Source: Talinum fruticosum (taxonomy: Eukaryota; Streptophyta; Magnoliopsida; Caryophyllales; Talinaceae). Taken from it: DNA of 64,000 nucleotides. The notes below the pieces were generated by a model that was not told the DNA's origin, ran no database searches, and saw only the letters and a program-made list of their open reading frames with translations. A program made the translations under genes and the position numbers. This document shows, piece by piece, positions 1 through 11,765 of the stretch. Within the stretch, counting starts at the first letter, position 1. Every line of letters starts with the position of its first letter. The stretch spans positions 3,441,501 to 3,505,500 of the forward strand of contig JAITYX010000065.1 in assembly GCA_021018815.1 (NCBI GenBank). Reading direction: 5' to 3'.

Positions 1-500
1 GAAAGGCATTCCATACTTAGATAGAAACTTTATTAGTGAAAGTCATGAGTTTTCATCCTTACTCGAGTAGAATATATCAAAGTACGAAGTAGTAAATGAA
101 GTTGTTCATACTTAGAACATTTCGGATAGTATTAGTACTTAGAAAATTTTTGTAGATAGTTCATCTATATCGGGACGAAATAAAGAAGATAATGTGAACA
201 TATATATCGAGCAAAACAAAATAAATAATGAGAGTAGATATATCAAAGCAAAAATAAAGAATAAGAGAGTTAAACTCAAAAAGAGTGAACTCGTAAATAA
301 TTATGCTCTAAAATAAAAACTTCATTCATATATTCACAAAATAAAAAACAAAAAAATACAAAGAGAGAGGGTGAGAAAACTCCCTTAAACAAGACATCAG
401 CTTTTCTAGTATTCTCCCCCTTGCCTTTCAGGAAAAAAAAAAAAACAAAAACAGGGAAGAACGTATCAAGTTGATACAATTGATGTCCGGACAAAAAAGA
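1..500. other. AT-rich 3' non-coding part of the copia element
   Basis: I see no protein domain here. The stretch lies downstream (in element orientation, minus strand) of the env-like ORF of the copia element. On the minus strand a purine run near 413-432 reads AAGGCAAGGGGGAGAAT, which resembles a polypurine tract; Sireviruses often carry several such tracts before the 3' LTR. No sequence matching the start of the 5' LTR copy follows it, so the 3' LTR is probably left of the window. Confidence 0.35.
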
Positions 501-659
501 AAAACAAAAAAATTAAGATGGTGGAGTCGGGCGGTTTGTGTTAAGGTGGATGATTGTGCCTTGTGTCCGCACTCGTTATGCTTGGGAGGACGTTGACAAT
601 CTAGCTCGCGGCAGCACTAGAATGTCCGGTAGTGGCTCGGCTCCGAGTGGCTAACCCAA

Positions 660-2127
660 AACTAAGTCATCGAGAGGCTCATCCTCTTGGAAAATGATAG
701 GGGGTGCTTCTTCCGGCTTGACCGTTGTGGATTGTCCAACGTTCGCAGGGTCTTCGACCCACTCGGATCGTTGTCCGAGCCGATCGGTCCAGGTTGAGGA
801 ACCGCAACACCTTGTCCCTCGGCTTCTTCCTTCTTCTCTTCTTCTTCCTTCTCTTCCTCCTTCTCTTCCTCTTTCTCCTCGTAAATAGTCGCTCGACCGC
901 AGCCTTCCTCTCCTTTTTTGCCTCTCAAGAAGGAGACTTGGCAGGGCTCGAGGACTCCTCGGACGTATCCGAGTTGTCTAGGTCCCGAGTAGCCTTCGTT
1001 CGCCTTTCTTGGAGGAGCTCAAGTTGCTCATGTTGCTCCTTTACCAGATTCTTCATTTCGAGCAAGACATCCTATTGCTCTCGAATTTGAGATTGGACTG
1101 TCTTCCGGTTGATGGTCATGTTCTAAAGGACGGTTTTGAAGGAGCGAAGGGTGTCCCGAATTTCCGCGGACATAAAGATGAGCTTGACTATCGGGATTGT
1201 AGACAAGGCGGCAGTGGGCTGCGAGAGAAGGACCTGAATTGGAGGCACCACCAGGTGGAGGAGGGAGTGAAAGGTGAGTCTCGAGTCCGAGTCCGAGGCG
1301 GGGTGAAGGTTGCCTCAATCTCGACCCATGGATCCGGACACCGAGTCGGGTTTCCTGGTACCCGTAACCAAGAAGCTCCTTCCCGCCAACAATGATGGCA
1401 ACCTCAAACACAACATTCGGGTCTAAGGGAGGGGAACCTTAAATTGTTTGAAAATTAAGGTCGAAGGGCTCCAAAGGGAAGAGGGGTGGATTTCTTTGAC
1501 CGAGTTGACACGGTGGCCATTTACTCGATAGTAGGCTGGAAAGAGGTCTATATCGTAGCCCTCAAGGATATCAAAAAGAGCTTTGAGAATCTTTGAGTTA
1601 GTATTCTCTTTGCTTGGAATGATGAGAGAAGAAAGTTCTCATCAAAAGGAAGTAGAGAAGTCCGGCCTCGTCTTCATCCGAGTCACGAGAAGTTCTTTCT
1701 TAACTCCGAGACTTCCTTGGCATATTTTTGAAGAATTCATCTGCAATCTCATTGAAGGGGATGGGATTGCAGTTGAGAAAGATAGAGGAAACTTTGAAAA
1801 ACGATGGAGGAGAGAGAGATTAAAACGCACAACCGTGTCGCGAACTTTGGAGGTGATAACACCCTCGGAGCAAGAAAGATTGAGTAGAACTCAGCAATGA
1901 GTTCTGGGTAAATAAACTCACCGAAGCATAGGAAGTTGTAGACTCCAAGTGGTTTTGATGTGCTTCAACCACGAAAAGGAAGTGGTTTGAAAGAACTTGT
2001 CATCCAACATGAGATGTTGGGTGACGAAGATTTTAGAGGGGTTAGAAGGACCCTCATAGCTTTGCTTGGTTCTAGGCTTCTTGGTTGCGGACCTTAGAAA
2101 GTCTTGAGTTGAACCTCTTTTACGCAT
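660..2127 (-). pseudogene. env-like / additional ORF of the copia element (broken)
   Basis: This reading starts at an ATG at 2127 (MRKRG..., then a basic patch KKPRTK). In shifted frames it runs through a segment around 1760-1960 (motifs IYPELIAEFY, KVRDTVVRFN) that resembles the 'putative plant transposon protein' domain of plant retroelement accessory ORFs. The distal part (about 660-930) is very acidic and Glu/Lys-rich, likely coiled coil or disordered. In Sireviruses an env-like ORF sits in this position, downstream of pol. At least two frame changes and several stops break it. No signal peptide or convincing membrane segment is visible. Function unknown; the assignment rests on position and the weak domain resemblance. 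Confidence 0.45.
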
Positions 2128-2139
2128 GGTTGAAGTTTT

Positions 2140-2735
2140 TGAGGTGAAGGAGAGTGAGGTTCGAAGAAACGAAAGAGAGAGTGAGTACCGAGAGTGCTGA
2201 GAGCTTTAAGTGCGAGAGTGAGTATGCGAGAGATTAGGTTAGCATAGAGTAAAGTAGCAAAATGAAGGAAAAGGGATGCTTTTATAGCGAAAGGAATGTC
2301 CTTCGATATTTGTTCTAACCTAAACCTCCAACGGTCGCCTCAAACAGTGTGACTGGTTCTGTCTCCAACGGTTAGAATTGCAATGTCTTTCTCCCAACAG
2401 CTAGTTCACTTATCGATGCGTACGGTAAAAAGAGAGGAAAAGAGAAATTTTAAAGAAATTTCTGAAATTCTCCACTAATCTAGAGGTGATTTCGAAGTTT
2501 GAAGTCCATTTTTCTCAAAACCGAGTCTAACTCAGTAAAGTTTCCGAGTGACTCGAAAGCGCAAATACATAATAACTTCTAGCTCGGTCTCACTGGGTCA
2601 ATCGAACCATTTGTTATTGAGACAAGGAAAGGAAACATGTAACACATAATCATGTAAAATGATTTCTCTTAGAAAACACATAATCATGTATTTATCATGC
2701 CAAGTACATTCTTAATAAAACAAAATTGATCCTCA
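2140..2735. other. Non-coding spacer between copia pol and the env-like ORF
   Basis: I see no ORF or domain. The stretch has short CGAG/CTCGG words shared with the LTR and the rest of the element, consistent with retrotransposon spacer. Confidence 0.4.
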
Positions 2736-2739
2736 CTAA

Positions 2740-5700
2740 GTGGCTAAGTGAAAATATCAGCTAATTTAAATTTCGTAGGAATGAATTCAAGTTCAATATC
2801 ACCTTACTCGGAATGATCACTCGGAAAATGATACCTGACCTCAATATGCTTTGTCTTTGAGTACCGAACTGGATTCTTAATGATGCTGATTGCACTCGAT
2901 TATCACACGTGATTGGAATTGATTTGAATAAAAGTCCAAGATCTTTGAAGTGTTGCTTGATCCATAGAATCTGAGCATAGCATACTCCAGTCGCAATGTA
3001 CTCAGCTTCAGCGGTTGATAGGGCTATTGAGTTTTTCTTCTTTAAGTGTCAAGATATAAGGGATTGACCCAGAAATTGGCATGCTCCTGATGTGCTCTTT
3101 CTATCAACCTTGTATCCAAGCATAGTTAGCATCCGAGTATCTAGTGAGGGTTAGTTCTAAGTCTCTTGAGAACCATAGACCTAGATTCCGAGCCCCTGTA
3201 AGATATCTAAAAATTCTCTTCACCATAGTGAGATGTGATTATTTAGGATTAGCTTGGATCTTATACATAGACATACACTAAACATAATATCCGGCCTACT
3301 TGGATGTGAGATATAGTATAGATCCAATCATACCTCGATACGGTTTCGATCTACTACTTTACCTTTTTCGTCCGAGTTCGGTTTCATGCTGCTACTCATT
3401 GGAGTTGCTGCATGTTTTGCATCTTGAAGCTTATACTTCTTCAGCAACTCCTTGGTATACTTAGATTGATGGACGTAGATGCCATCTTTATCTTGTTTGA
3501 TTTGTAGACCAAGAAAGAAATTGAGCTCTCCCATCATACACATTTGGAATTCTTATCTCATTAACTCGGAAAAATCTCAACATAGATTTTCATTAGTAGC
3601 TCCAAAGATTATATCATCTACATAAATCGAACAATAAGAAAGTCTTTCCCCTTGGTTTTTATGAAAAGAGTTTTGTCAATCTGACCTCTTTTAAAATTAT
3701 TTTCAACCAACAAACTACTCAGTCTTTCATACCAAGCTCCGGGAGCTTGTTTAAGACCATAAAGAGCCTTTTGCAACTTGAAAACATGATTTGGAAATTC
3801 TGAGTTTTCAAATCCAGGGGTTGCTCAATATAGACTTCCACTTGAATGAAACCATTCAGAAAAGCACATTTGACATTCATTTAATACAGACTTAATATTC
3901 ATGCTTGATGCAAAAGCCAATAGGATTCTAATTGCTTCAATCCTAGCAACTGGTGCAAAGGTTTCCCCACAATCAATCCCTTCTTCTTGATTGTAACCTT
4001 GAGCCACAAGTCTAGCCTTATGTCTAACTACCAACCCATCCTCATCCAGTTTGTTCTTGGAAAACCATTTGGTTCCTATGACTCGGGTGGTCAAAAGATC
4101 GTTTGGTCAAAGTCCGGACTTAGTTTCTCTCAAATTGATTAAGTTCCTCTTGCATGGCCTCTACCCATTCAGGTTCATTTAGGGCCTCTAGTGCATTTAT
4201 GGGTTCGAGTTAATGATATAAATGCAGTGAATGCACATAGATTTTGCAAAGAAGAACGAGTTCTTACCCTACTATTAATGTTAGACAAGATGTTCTCAAG
4301 TAGGTGGCTTGAAGCATATTTGAATGCTTTACTCGTTCTCTCGGTTCACCGGACTTGTTGGTTGAACTAGTTGATCTTCGATTATCCGATCTAACCGAGC
4401 TTGCTCATCTATTTGATCTTCAGCATTCTGATCCGGCTCTTGAGTCCGAGTCATGATGTTCCGAGCCGCTTCCTTTTGAATATGTCCGAGCTCGGTTTCA
4501 AAAAGATCATCTTCATCTCGGCTGAGTTTTAGATATGAGAACGTTGACTCGCTTGGTTTTCCCTAATCAATCTCATCAAACACAACGTGGATGCTTTCTT
4601 CCACTTTGTTAGTTGTTTTATTGAAAACACGATGCGCTTTACTATGAGATGAATAACCCGGAAAGATACCTTCATCTCGACCGAGCATCAAACTTGGTCA
4701 GGTGATCCTTACCATTGTTGTGAATATAGCAGTTACATCCGAAGGGTTTGAAGTATGAGATGTTGGGCTTCTTTCCCTTGTAGAGCTCGTATGGAGTTTT
4801 CTTCAGAATAGGTCCGGTAAGGCATTTGTTAAAAGTGTAGTTTGCTATGTTAATCTGTCTCAGCTCGTAAATAGTAAGGCGGATCATGTTCAATCATCAT
4901 TGTCCTTCCTATTTCTTCAACACTACTCCATTCCGTTGAGGAGTTCGGGTGCTGAGAAGTTGTGAGAGATACCATTCTTATCACATAACTCTACAAATTA
5001 TGAGTAATTGAACTCCTTTCCATGGTTGGTTCGAATTCTTCCGATCCGAGTATGAGACTATACTTGAATTTTCCTCGCAGAGCTTGTTGAACTCTTTGAA
5101 AGCTTCATTTTTGTACTTAAGAAAACAAACCTAGGTAAATCGTTAATAGTCATCAACAATTACAAGTACATATGATTTACCTCCAAGACTCTTTACAGGG
5201 ATTTCACCACATAAATCCATATGCAATAATTCAAGCACTTTGGATGTGGAAACAGCTTTGAGAGATTTGAAGGATGATTTGGCCTCGTTTCCCTTTTGGG
5301 CATGTTTCACGAGATGTTATCTTTCTTAAATGCACAGTTAGGTAATCCTCTAACTAAACCATGAGATGCAAACTTTTTGATAGTATGCATGCTAACATGA
5401 CTTAGTCTATGATGCCATGTCCAAGAATCATCATGCAAAGATGCTTTTAAATAAGATAAATTCTGACTTGGATCATAAAGAGGAATAGTGTAGGTATTAC
5501 CCGATCTCTTACCCGAGAGCTTAGTCTCTTTGGTGGTTGCATCGAAATATAGCAATTTGTCCGAGTGAACCTTACCTCTTGGCCTTTGTCACATAATTGA
5601 GAGATGTTGAGTAGATTGTACTTTAATCCCTTGACAAGATAGACTGGGCTGACCAGGTTATCTCCTTTCCCAATCTTGCCTATTCCAACTATCTTGCCCT

Positions 5701-5840
5701 TATCGTCATCTCCAAAAGTGACTTTGCCTCCTTTGTAGTCTTCCGACTCATAAAAAGTCTTGAATCTCCCGACATATAGCGTGAGCATCCACTGTCTAAA
5801 TACCAATGACCTTTTGTCCTTTTCTCGAGTTACCCACAAG
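2740..5840 (-). pseudogene. copia pol: protease, integrase, reverse transcriptase, RNase H (broken)
   Basis: In order on the minus strand: an aspartic protease remnant near 5560-5810 (LDSGCSR, later NLLNISQLCDKG); GAG-pre-integrase at 5310-5480 (TWHHRLSHVSMHTIKKF); integrase core and C-terminal part at about 4640-5300 (VDDYSRFTW; KKTPYELYKGKKPN); RVT_2 reverse transcriptase at 3330-4110 ([24 protein letters not shown], then YVDDIIFG near 3610); and copia RNase H at about 2740-3250 (STSGACQFLG, ALSTAEAEYIA). The catalytic YVDD is still readable, but stops and frameshifts occur between and inside all domains. There is no intact polyprotein, so it is inactive. Confidence 0.88.
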
Positions 5841-5889
5841 TCAAAAGCACACTAACCCTTCTCACTTTCCCTAACGAACCCAATAACCC

Positions 5890-7664
5890 CTTTACTCGTG
5901 GTCCTTTTCGAGGAAGAAGACTCTTGGGAACCCAGATTTGAATAACTTTTGGTTTAGTCTCGATTCTAAGTCTTCCTTTTGGAGAACCGAGTCCGTGTCT
6001 CTCGTCTTTTGAAAATCTTTTCTTTTATAAACCGGTGGAGAAGGTTTTCTCTTATAAACCGATATGGGCTCAATCCTCCTTTCATTTTTATAAATAGGAC
6101 CATGCTCAGCTTTCCCGAACTTCACAATTCTGGAATCCTTTTTGAAAAGATTTGAGTAGGAATTAGATTCCTCCTCTTCGTTAAAACCAAGTCCTTCTTT
6201 CCCGAAGGAGACACACTAAGAGCCTAAAGCATGTCAAGGTTTTTCTAACCTTGAGTAAATTTCAAAACAAGTTCTTGAGACTCACCGAGTTTTTGTTTCG
6301 GATGTTCATTTTCTCTTCGAGTGACTTAGACTCGCCTCATCGGCTTGAGTACTAGTCTTGAGTTCTCTTTGAGTACGTCTCAGCTTTTCCAATTCATTTT
6401 TCAAACCAATACTCTCAAAAGTAAGAGACTCAAGTTGTTCTTTGAATTGAGACGAATCGAATTGGACTTTTATTCCAAAGTATAAATATATTTTGCTAAA
6501 TCAACTTTGGAGAACTTAAGAAAGTATTCAATTACCTCTTGAGGATTTGTCTCCTCAGTGTTTGAGTTGTCATAATCTAACTCAGATTCAGCTTCGAGCC
6601 TCGTTAGTGCCATCGGACACTTTGAGTCATCCGAATCCTCATCTTCTTCCGATGGGTCTTCATCACTCCATGTGGCCATCATAGCCTTCTTCTTCTTTTT
6701 GTCCCTCTTTCTCCTTGGACAGTCTTTGACTATATGATCTTTGCTGCCACATTCAAAACAATCGAGTTCTTAGTCAAAGATAACTTTGAAGGGGAGGAGT
6801 ATTTACCTTTTCTGTCCTTCTTATCTTTCTTGTAGAACTCTTCCTTTGGCCTTTTCTCCCATTTCTTGTGCTTTATCATCCTTTTGAAGCCTCGAGAAAT
6901 GAGTGACATGGGATCTTCTTCTAAGTCCGAGGAACTCAGAATTTCTCCTCTACTTTCCGAGGTTTTCAGCGCAATGTTCTTTTTGGTGCCGACCTTGGCA
7001 TCCTCTTCTTCCGGATGGATTTCATGGGTAAGTAACTTCCCAATCGGTTCGTCCGACTTTAGTTGAGAGAGGTTCTGAGCTTACTTGATAGTTGTCACCT
7101 TGGGACCCCATCTTCTCTTTGGTAGACTTCTTAGAATTTTTCTGCACATTTCTTCATGGGAAATCTTTCTACCCGGAGATTTGAGATTGTTTGTATTCTC
7201 AGTGAAGCGTATGAAGATCGAGTGATGTTTTCTTCCGGCTCCATCTTGAACAGCTCATATTTGTGAAGACATTGACTTATCTTCGCTTGTCTCACTTGAC
7301 TTGTTCCTTCATATGTGTTGACAAGAGTGTCCCACTCATCTTTAGTTGTATCACAAGTTGACACTCTGTTGTACTCTTCCGAGGTGATAGGACACATCGA
7401 ATGCTCATCGCTTTGAAGTTCTTTCCGAACTTTTCTGACTCTTCATTAGTGTACTCGTACTTTGCTTTAGGCACAGGTCTTGTATCTTCTCATCTTCATT
7501 GGAATGTAATTGCCTTCTTGTATGATGTTCCAAACATCTTTATCGTTGTCCAAGCAAAAAGTATTCCATTAGCTTCTTCCAAGTGCACAAAGTTTGATCC
7601 TCTCGAATTTTGGTGGTCTGCTGGAAGATCTTCCTTTATCGAACTCTCCGTTGTTCTGAGCCAT
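5890..7664 (-). pseudogene. copia gag with zinc knuckle and coiled-coil tail (broken)
   Basis: The probable start ATG is at 7664 (MAQNNGEFDKGRSS), 60 bp downstream of the primer site. Recognisable UBN2/Retrotran_gag_2 signatures follow: EGTSQVRQAKI, HKYELFKM, and a late GKLLTHEI. A CCHC knuckle comes next (see separate entry), then an acidic segment (WSDEDPSEEDEDSDD) and a Leu/Lys/Glu-rich coiled-coil-like stretch near 6350-6460. The structure is typical of a copia capsid/nucleocapsid protein with the extended tail seen in Sireviruses. Several stops (for example near 7590 and 7460) break the frame. Confidence 0.8.
6719..6760 (-). other. CCHC zinc knuckle of copia gag
   Basis: The minus strand translates to CFECGSKDHIVKDC, a perfect C-x2-C-x4-H-x4-C nucleocapsid zinc knuckle that binds the element RNA. 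Confidence 0.9.
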
Positions 7665-7709
7665 CTGATCTTTAGACCTTTGGATTGTTAGATCCTTTCT
7701 AAAAGGCTA

Positions 7710-7723
7710 GGCTCGATACCAAT
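7710..7723 (-). promoter_or_regulatory. Primer binding site (initiator Met-tRNA type)
   Basis: Immediately inside the LTR the minus strand reads ATTGGTATCGAGCC, a decayed form of the copia TGGTATCAGAGC site complementary to initiator methionyl-tRNA. It fixes the inner border of the LTR at 7724. Confidence 0.8.
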
Positions 7724-9210
7724 TGAAGGTTAGCTCTTGGAGGGTCTTAGTAACCCTAAAGGGGGTGAATAGGGTGATGAGGAGATTATAACAAACTTGG
7801 AAGATTTAAGCTTGAAAAGAATGAACAAGACAATTTGAGTCTAGATTGGACTTAGAAAAGTGTAAACTCGGATATACGTGGAAACCCTCCTGGGGCGAGA
7901 AAACCACGGTTAATGCTAGTCCAAGCACCAAGTCAAATCCACTATATTGAATCCATAAAGTATAGGAGATCGAATCAACCGAATTGCTCCCTTAAACAAT
8001 TCCTTACGAGTCTTCCTAAACTTAGAAATTCCCTTATCTCGATCTACTACTTCTTAACCGAGGTAACCTTTAGAGCTAGGGACAACAAAGCTGAGTTAAC
8101 CCTTACAGCTCAGTCAAAGGACCTTACTCGGAAAGTAAGAAGAGTATGTAATCGATTACAAGACTTTACAACTCACAAAGTATGAATTACAAGTTGGGAG
8201 TTGAAAGTAGAAGATTGAATATGAATACAATGACTTTTGGTTGAGTAATGTGTTTCAACAATAATTCCAACAATCTTCAAGTCTTGAGAGGTGGCTTCTA
8301 TTTATAGATAACTAAGCAGATTAGCCGTTGTGACTCGTATTCTAAACACAAGTCCTTCATGTCCATTGTAATGGTTCTTCCGAGTCACTCGAAGAGATTT
8401 GTTGAGATGTGCATGTTATGCAATGGCTCTTGACTTCTAAGGGTGCTCCAATCAACTGGTGTTGTCTCGAAAGGTAAGGTGTAAAACACCGTTGATCTTA
8501 GCGCTGAAGTTTTTCCAGCTTTGGAAACAGACAACCCCGGCGAAGCGTCCGACCTTGTTCAAAAGTAGAAAAGCCATGTCCGCTAGTGATTGACAACTTG
8601 AAGCTAGTTACTTTTGTAATTCAAAAATGAGATAACCTCATTTTGATAACCTACAAAAGTAAACAATTTTGGTTCTCAAAGTATAAAATACTTTGGTCCA
8701 AGATTAGGCATAGTTAATAAATTAATTAAGATAATTAAGTACATAATTATCTTAGGCCTAGAAGAGTGGAATTTTCCGAGTCTAATATTCGTTATACTCA
8801 AATTCCATCGAGTCAGTCCTAAGAAAGAGCAAGTTATAAGAGTGAAAACATCATAGTATACGGACTTGATCTGGGCAAATAAATCTCAAACAAATACACT
8901 CGACTTAGAAATATGAATTAACAAGTGTAATTCACTTTACTTTGAAATATGCAGTCGAACTCGAAAAAAAATTTCAAAGTGATTATTTGAACATGCGATA
9001 AATATGAGTGGTGTCCGAATGACTCGAAACATGAATGTGAGAAGATAAACAAAAATGTGTTTTTGAGTCAGTCGTAATCAAATGAAAGCTTATACAAGAG
9101 TTTCTATAACGCTCGTAATGACTTGTAATCAAAATTTAGGAGGGATGAGTTTTGTACCCGAGTTTTTATGTGTTACTCAAAATGATCTAGCCTTAGAGTC
9201 TAAGGCTTCA
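7724..9210 (-). repeat. 5' LTR of the copia (Sirevirus-like) element, 1487 bp
   Basis: In element orientation it begins TGAAGCC and ends CCTTCA, giving matching TG...CA termini with a short inverted repeat (TGAAG/CTTCA). The inner border abuts the primer site. The outer border is fixed because 9211 onward aligns with an unrelated copy at 30672. The core promoter is visible as CTATAAATAG on the minus strand at 8298-8307. The U5 part contains the CCCCCTTTAGGG segment common in Sirevirus LTR ends. A diverged, opposite-oriented relative lies at 61985-63048. Confidence 0.85.
8298..8307 (-). promoter_or_regulatory. TATA box of the copia LTR
   Basis: Minus strand CTATAAATAG, in the middle of the LTR. 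The related LTR at 62 kb has the same TATAAATAGAAG context, so the box is conserved between the two copies. Confidence 0.6.
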
Positions 9211-9335
9211 GAGATATCATCATGTAAACCCTTGGGGTTTTTCTTTAATTTTTATGCCCTCGCCCTTTTGATGTTAACCCTCTCTACTTTTGTATGAAAC
9301 TAGTATTTTGACCTATATGTTATGTTTATAATGTT
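9211..9335 (+). repeat. Dispersed repeat, copy 1 (partner at 30672)
   Basis: About 120 bp here (GAGATATCATCATGTAAACC..., CTTGGGGTTTTTC, ATGCCCTCGCCCTTTTGATG, ...CTAGTATTTTGACCT) is about 85-90% identical by eye to 30672-30790, in the same orientation. The family is not recognised. The copia element inserted at its left border. Confidence 0.75.
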
Positions 9336-11760
9336 TGTCTAAAAATTATAAGTTGTATTATGTTGCGTTATTGCCTTTCTTTTAATGTTGTATAAAACAC
9401 GTATAAGTGTTTTTTTGACAAAAATATATTTTTTAATAATTATATTTTAATTTTTAAATAATGTGTATCATATGATATTTTTGGTGCAACCTACACACCG
9501 ATTTTTTACAAAAGTCATTTAAAAATTTTATGTACTTGTCTGTGTTTTTAAAAAATTGAAATTATTTGTGTTAGATTTTAATAATTTATTAAAAAGATAT
9601 ACAAGTGTTTAATATGTGGTTTTCATTTTTTGAAAAATTATAATTAATAAACATAAATGTGTGAAATACATAACATTATTTTTGTACATGATGATAATTT
9701 TTCAATATAAAACTATCTACTCCAAACTCACGGTCCATATATTTCTTTTTTTCGCAATTTAAAACTCACATTGATATTCTAAAATGTGAAATTAAACTAC
9801 GTCCAAAAAAATGTGCTATAAAGTAAAATACCATATTATAAGTTATTGACATATGTATTAACAAAGGTTCAAACTTAGTAAGTATTCAAAGTATTGCGAA
9901 GAACCTAAAGTAAGAAAAGGTCACTTTAGTTACCACCTAACAAATGTCATATACATCTTAACACAATAAGGCTATGTTATTAGCAATTTCAAGTAAAATG
10001 CTAACGATTCGTTTAAAATCAAGTTTTTCACATTATAACCGAGAAAAAAAAAGCCATCAATCGTCATATAATTTGGAGAAGTAAAGAGAGATCACTTCTG
10101 TAATCATAATCCAACCATGAGGAGCGATGGAAGCACCTACACGTGGCAAAAACTTGTCCGACTCGGAAATCTGATCCGAACCTATCCGAAAATTTTGGGT
10201 TTTGAACACGATTTTCTCGATTAGAATCCGAAAAATCTGCAAATTAGTAACCCGACCTAAAATTGTTCGACCCGTTGGGTCAAGACAATAAAAATAATAA
10301 TTTTACTTTTGTGGCTTGTTTATTTAATTTTTATGCCTATTATATGATTTTTCTTTCACTTTTATCATATTTCTTGTAATGGTTGTTTATAATATCACAT
10401 CGTTTGGAGAGACGTTGCATAGTTATCGCAATAATTTACAAACAAACACTAATAATATTTCTTTTCTCAGCTTAGTTCTCATAAAAAATTATATATAAAA
10501 ACTACATATTAAAATTTCAAAAAATATATATGAATTCAAATGGCGTAATATAATAAAAATATAAAAAAATGCACAAATTATATTATTGCACTTTTGGTGA
10601 ATTAAATATACTCAGTCACATCTTAAATAATATACTTTATTATAGAAATAATATTACTATAGTAAAAAATTTACTATTATAATTAAAAATAATAATTTTA
10701 GTCTATTATAAATCTCTAATTCTCATTTATTTGAAATTGCTCTAATCATACTTGAATCATAGCGAATGGGATGGGCACTCGAGTTAAAACGATGTCAAAA
10801 TTTTCCTAGTGAATAAAATTGATTGGTTAGCCGACAAGGTTGACTATTTCTTGATCTATTTTAAAATAAAGCAAATACACATAAAAACCTCCTTATAATA
10901 TTATTCTTTATTATTATTACTAATAAATTTTAAAAAGTGTAATATGTGAATAGGTATAATAGAATAGTAAAAATAATATTACTATAATAGAACAAGAAAA
11001 ATAAATATCAGAACATTAAATGAGTCTTTCATAGAATAAATCATTATGATCCACTCCAACACTTTGTTAGTCTTATTTAAATGGGTAAAGCGATCAAATC
11101 GTTCGACTCAATGTAATCCTCACACAAATACTATGATGAAAGTTTTGCAAATTTTCAATATTTTTTTAGAAAATGCAAATACTATACTTGTTTGTAGAAC
11201 TATGGACAATATGAAGCAAAAGATATGTTAGATTTTTATAATTTACAAAAGAAAAATAACCGATAAAAAGACGGTATTCCGATATACGACCGCTCGTATT
11301 TTACCGTAACCCGAAATACACCCGACCCGTATTTTACCCGAACCCGAATACACCCGACCCATATTTAACTCGTCCATCCAAATTGACAGGTCTAGAGGCA
11401 TCCTTCCATCTTCAGCCAACACCAAGGGAGTCCAAGATCAATAAAGTACCAAACATGATGAGAGACTATTTGATGCTCGCTAATGTTCGAGCAATTATGG
11501 CTTTGTTTAGCTCCACCTTGCAGGAACCTCGAGCAGCTCGAAGAAGACAGCTCTTGGCCTCGCTTTGATCACTATGGTCGACCAAGCATAGAGCTAGTTG
11601 GCTTAAGTTTTTCTTAATCTTCCCGCACTAGTTTGCCTAATTGTGCTTGTAATGTGTTAATATGCTTTATCTACGCTTTAAACACTTTGTTAGTTAGTTA
11701 ATGATTGGATTAGGGACCTCTAATCCAACAACCATGTTAAGCACCTTGTTTGCAGTTTCA
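9336..11760. other. AT-rich intergenic spacer
   Basis: I see no gene. The sequence is long A/T-rich stretches with short ORFs lacking recognisable domains. It includes the MITE candidate listed separately. Confidence 0.5.
10130..11400. mobile_element. Candidate MITE-like repeat with (A)CCCGA-rich ends
   Basis: The left part (10140-10285) and right part (11265-11395) are both rich in CCGA/ACCCG words. They end in roughly inverted sequences (CTACACGTGGCAAAA on the left; CTAGACCTGTCAATT as reverse complement on the right, about 10 of 15 matching). The GACCTGTCAAxTTGG end with internal GGGTCGGG words is common in non-autonomous plant DNA elements. The interior is AT-rich with no coding. Borders are uncertain. 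Confidence 0.3.
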
Positions 11761-11765
11761 ATTAC

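Larger units (their letters stand above)
500..9210 (-). mobile_element. Ty1/copia retrotransposon, Sirevirus-like, degenerate, 3' LTR outside window
   Basis: Read on the minus strand, the parts follow the copia order: LTR (7724-9210), primer site, gag with CCHC knuckle, protease, GAG-pre-integrase plus integrase, reverse transcriptase, RNase H. Integrase preceding RT defines copia. An additional ORF after pol, the long LTR and the coiled-coil gag tail point to the Sirevirus lineage. Many stops and frameshifts interrupt every ORF, so no protein can be made from it. The right edge is supported independently: homology with a repeat copy at 30672 begins exactly at 9211, the base after the LTR. 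The left end lies outside the window. Confidence 0.9.

Noticed and set aside
1..500. 3' LTR of the copia element
   Set aside because: No stretch matches the TGAAGCC start or the interior of the 7724-9210 LTR; more likely it is off the left edge.
725..1090. Plus-strand open frame with a Leu/Phe-rich stretch, suggesting a membrane protein
   Set aside because: It is the reverse of the Glu/Lys-rich env-like ORF on the minus strand; the hydrophobic run is CTT/TTC low complexity.
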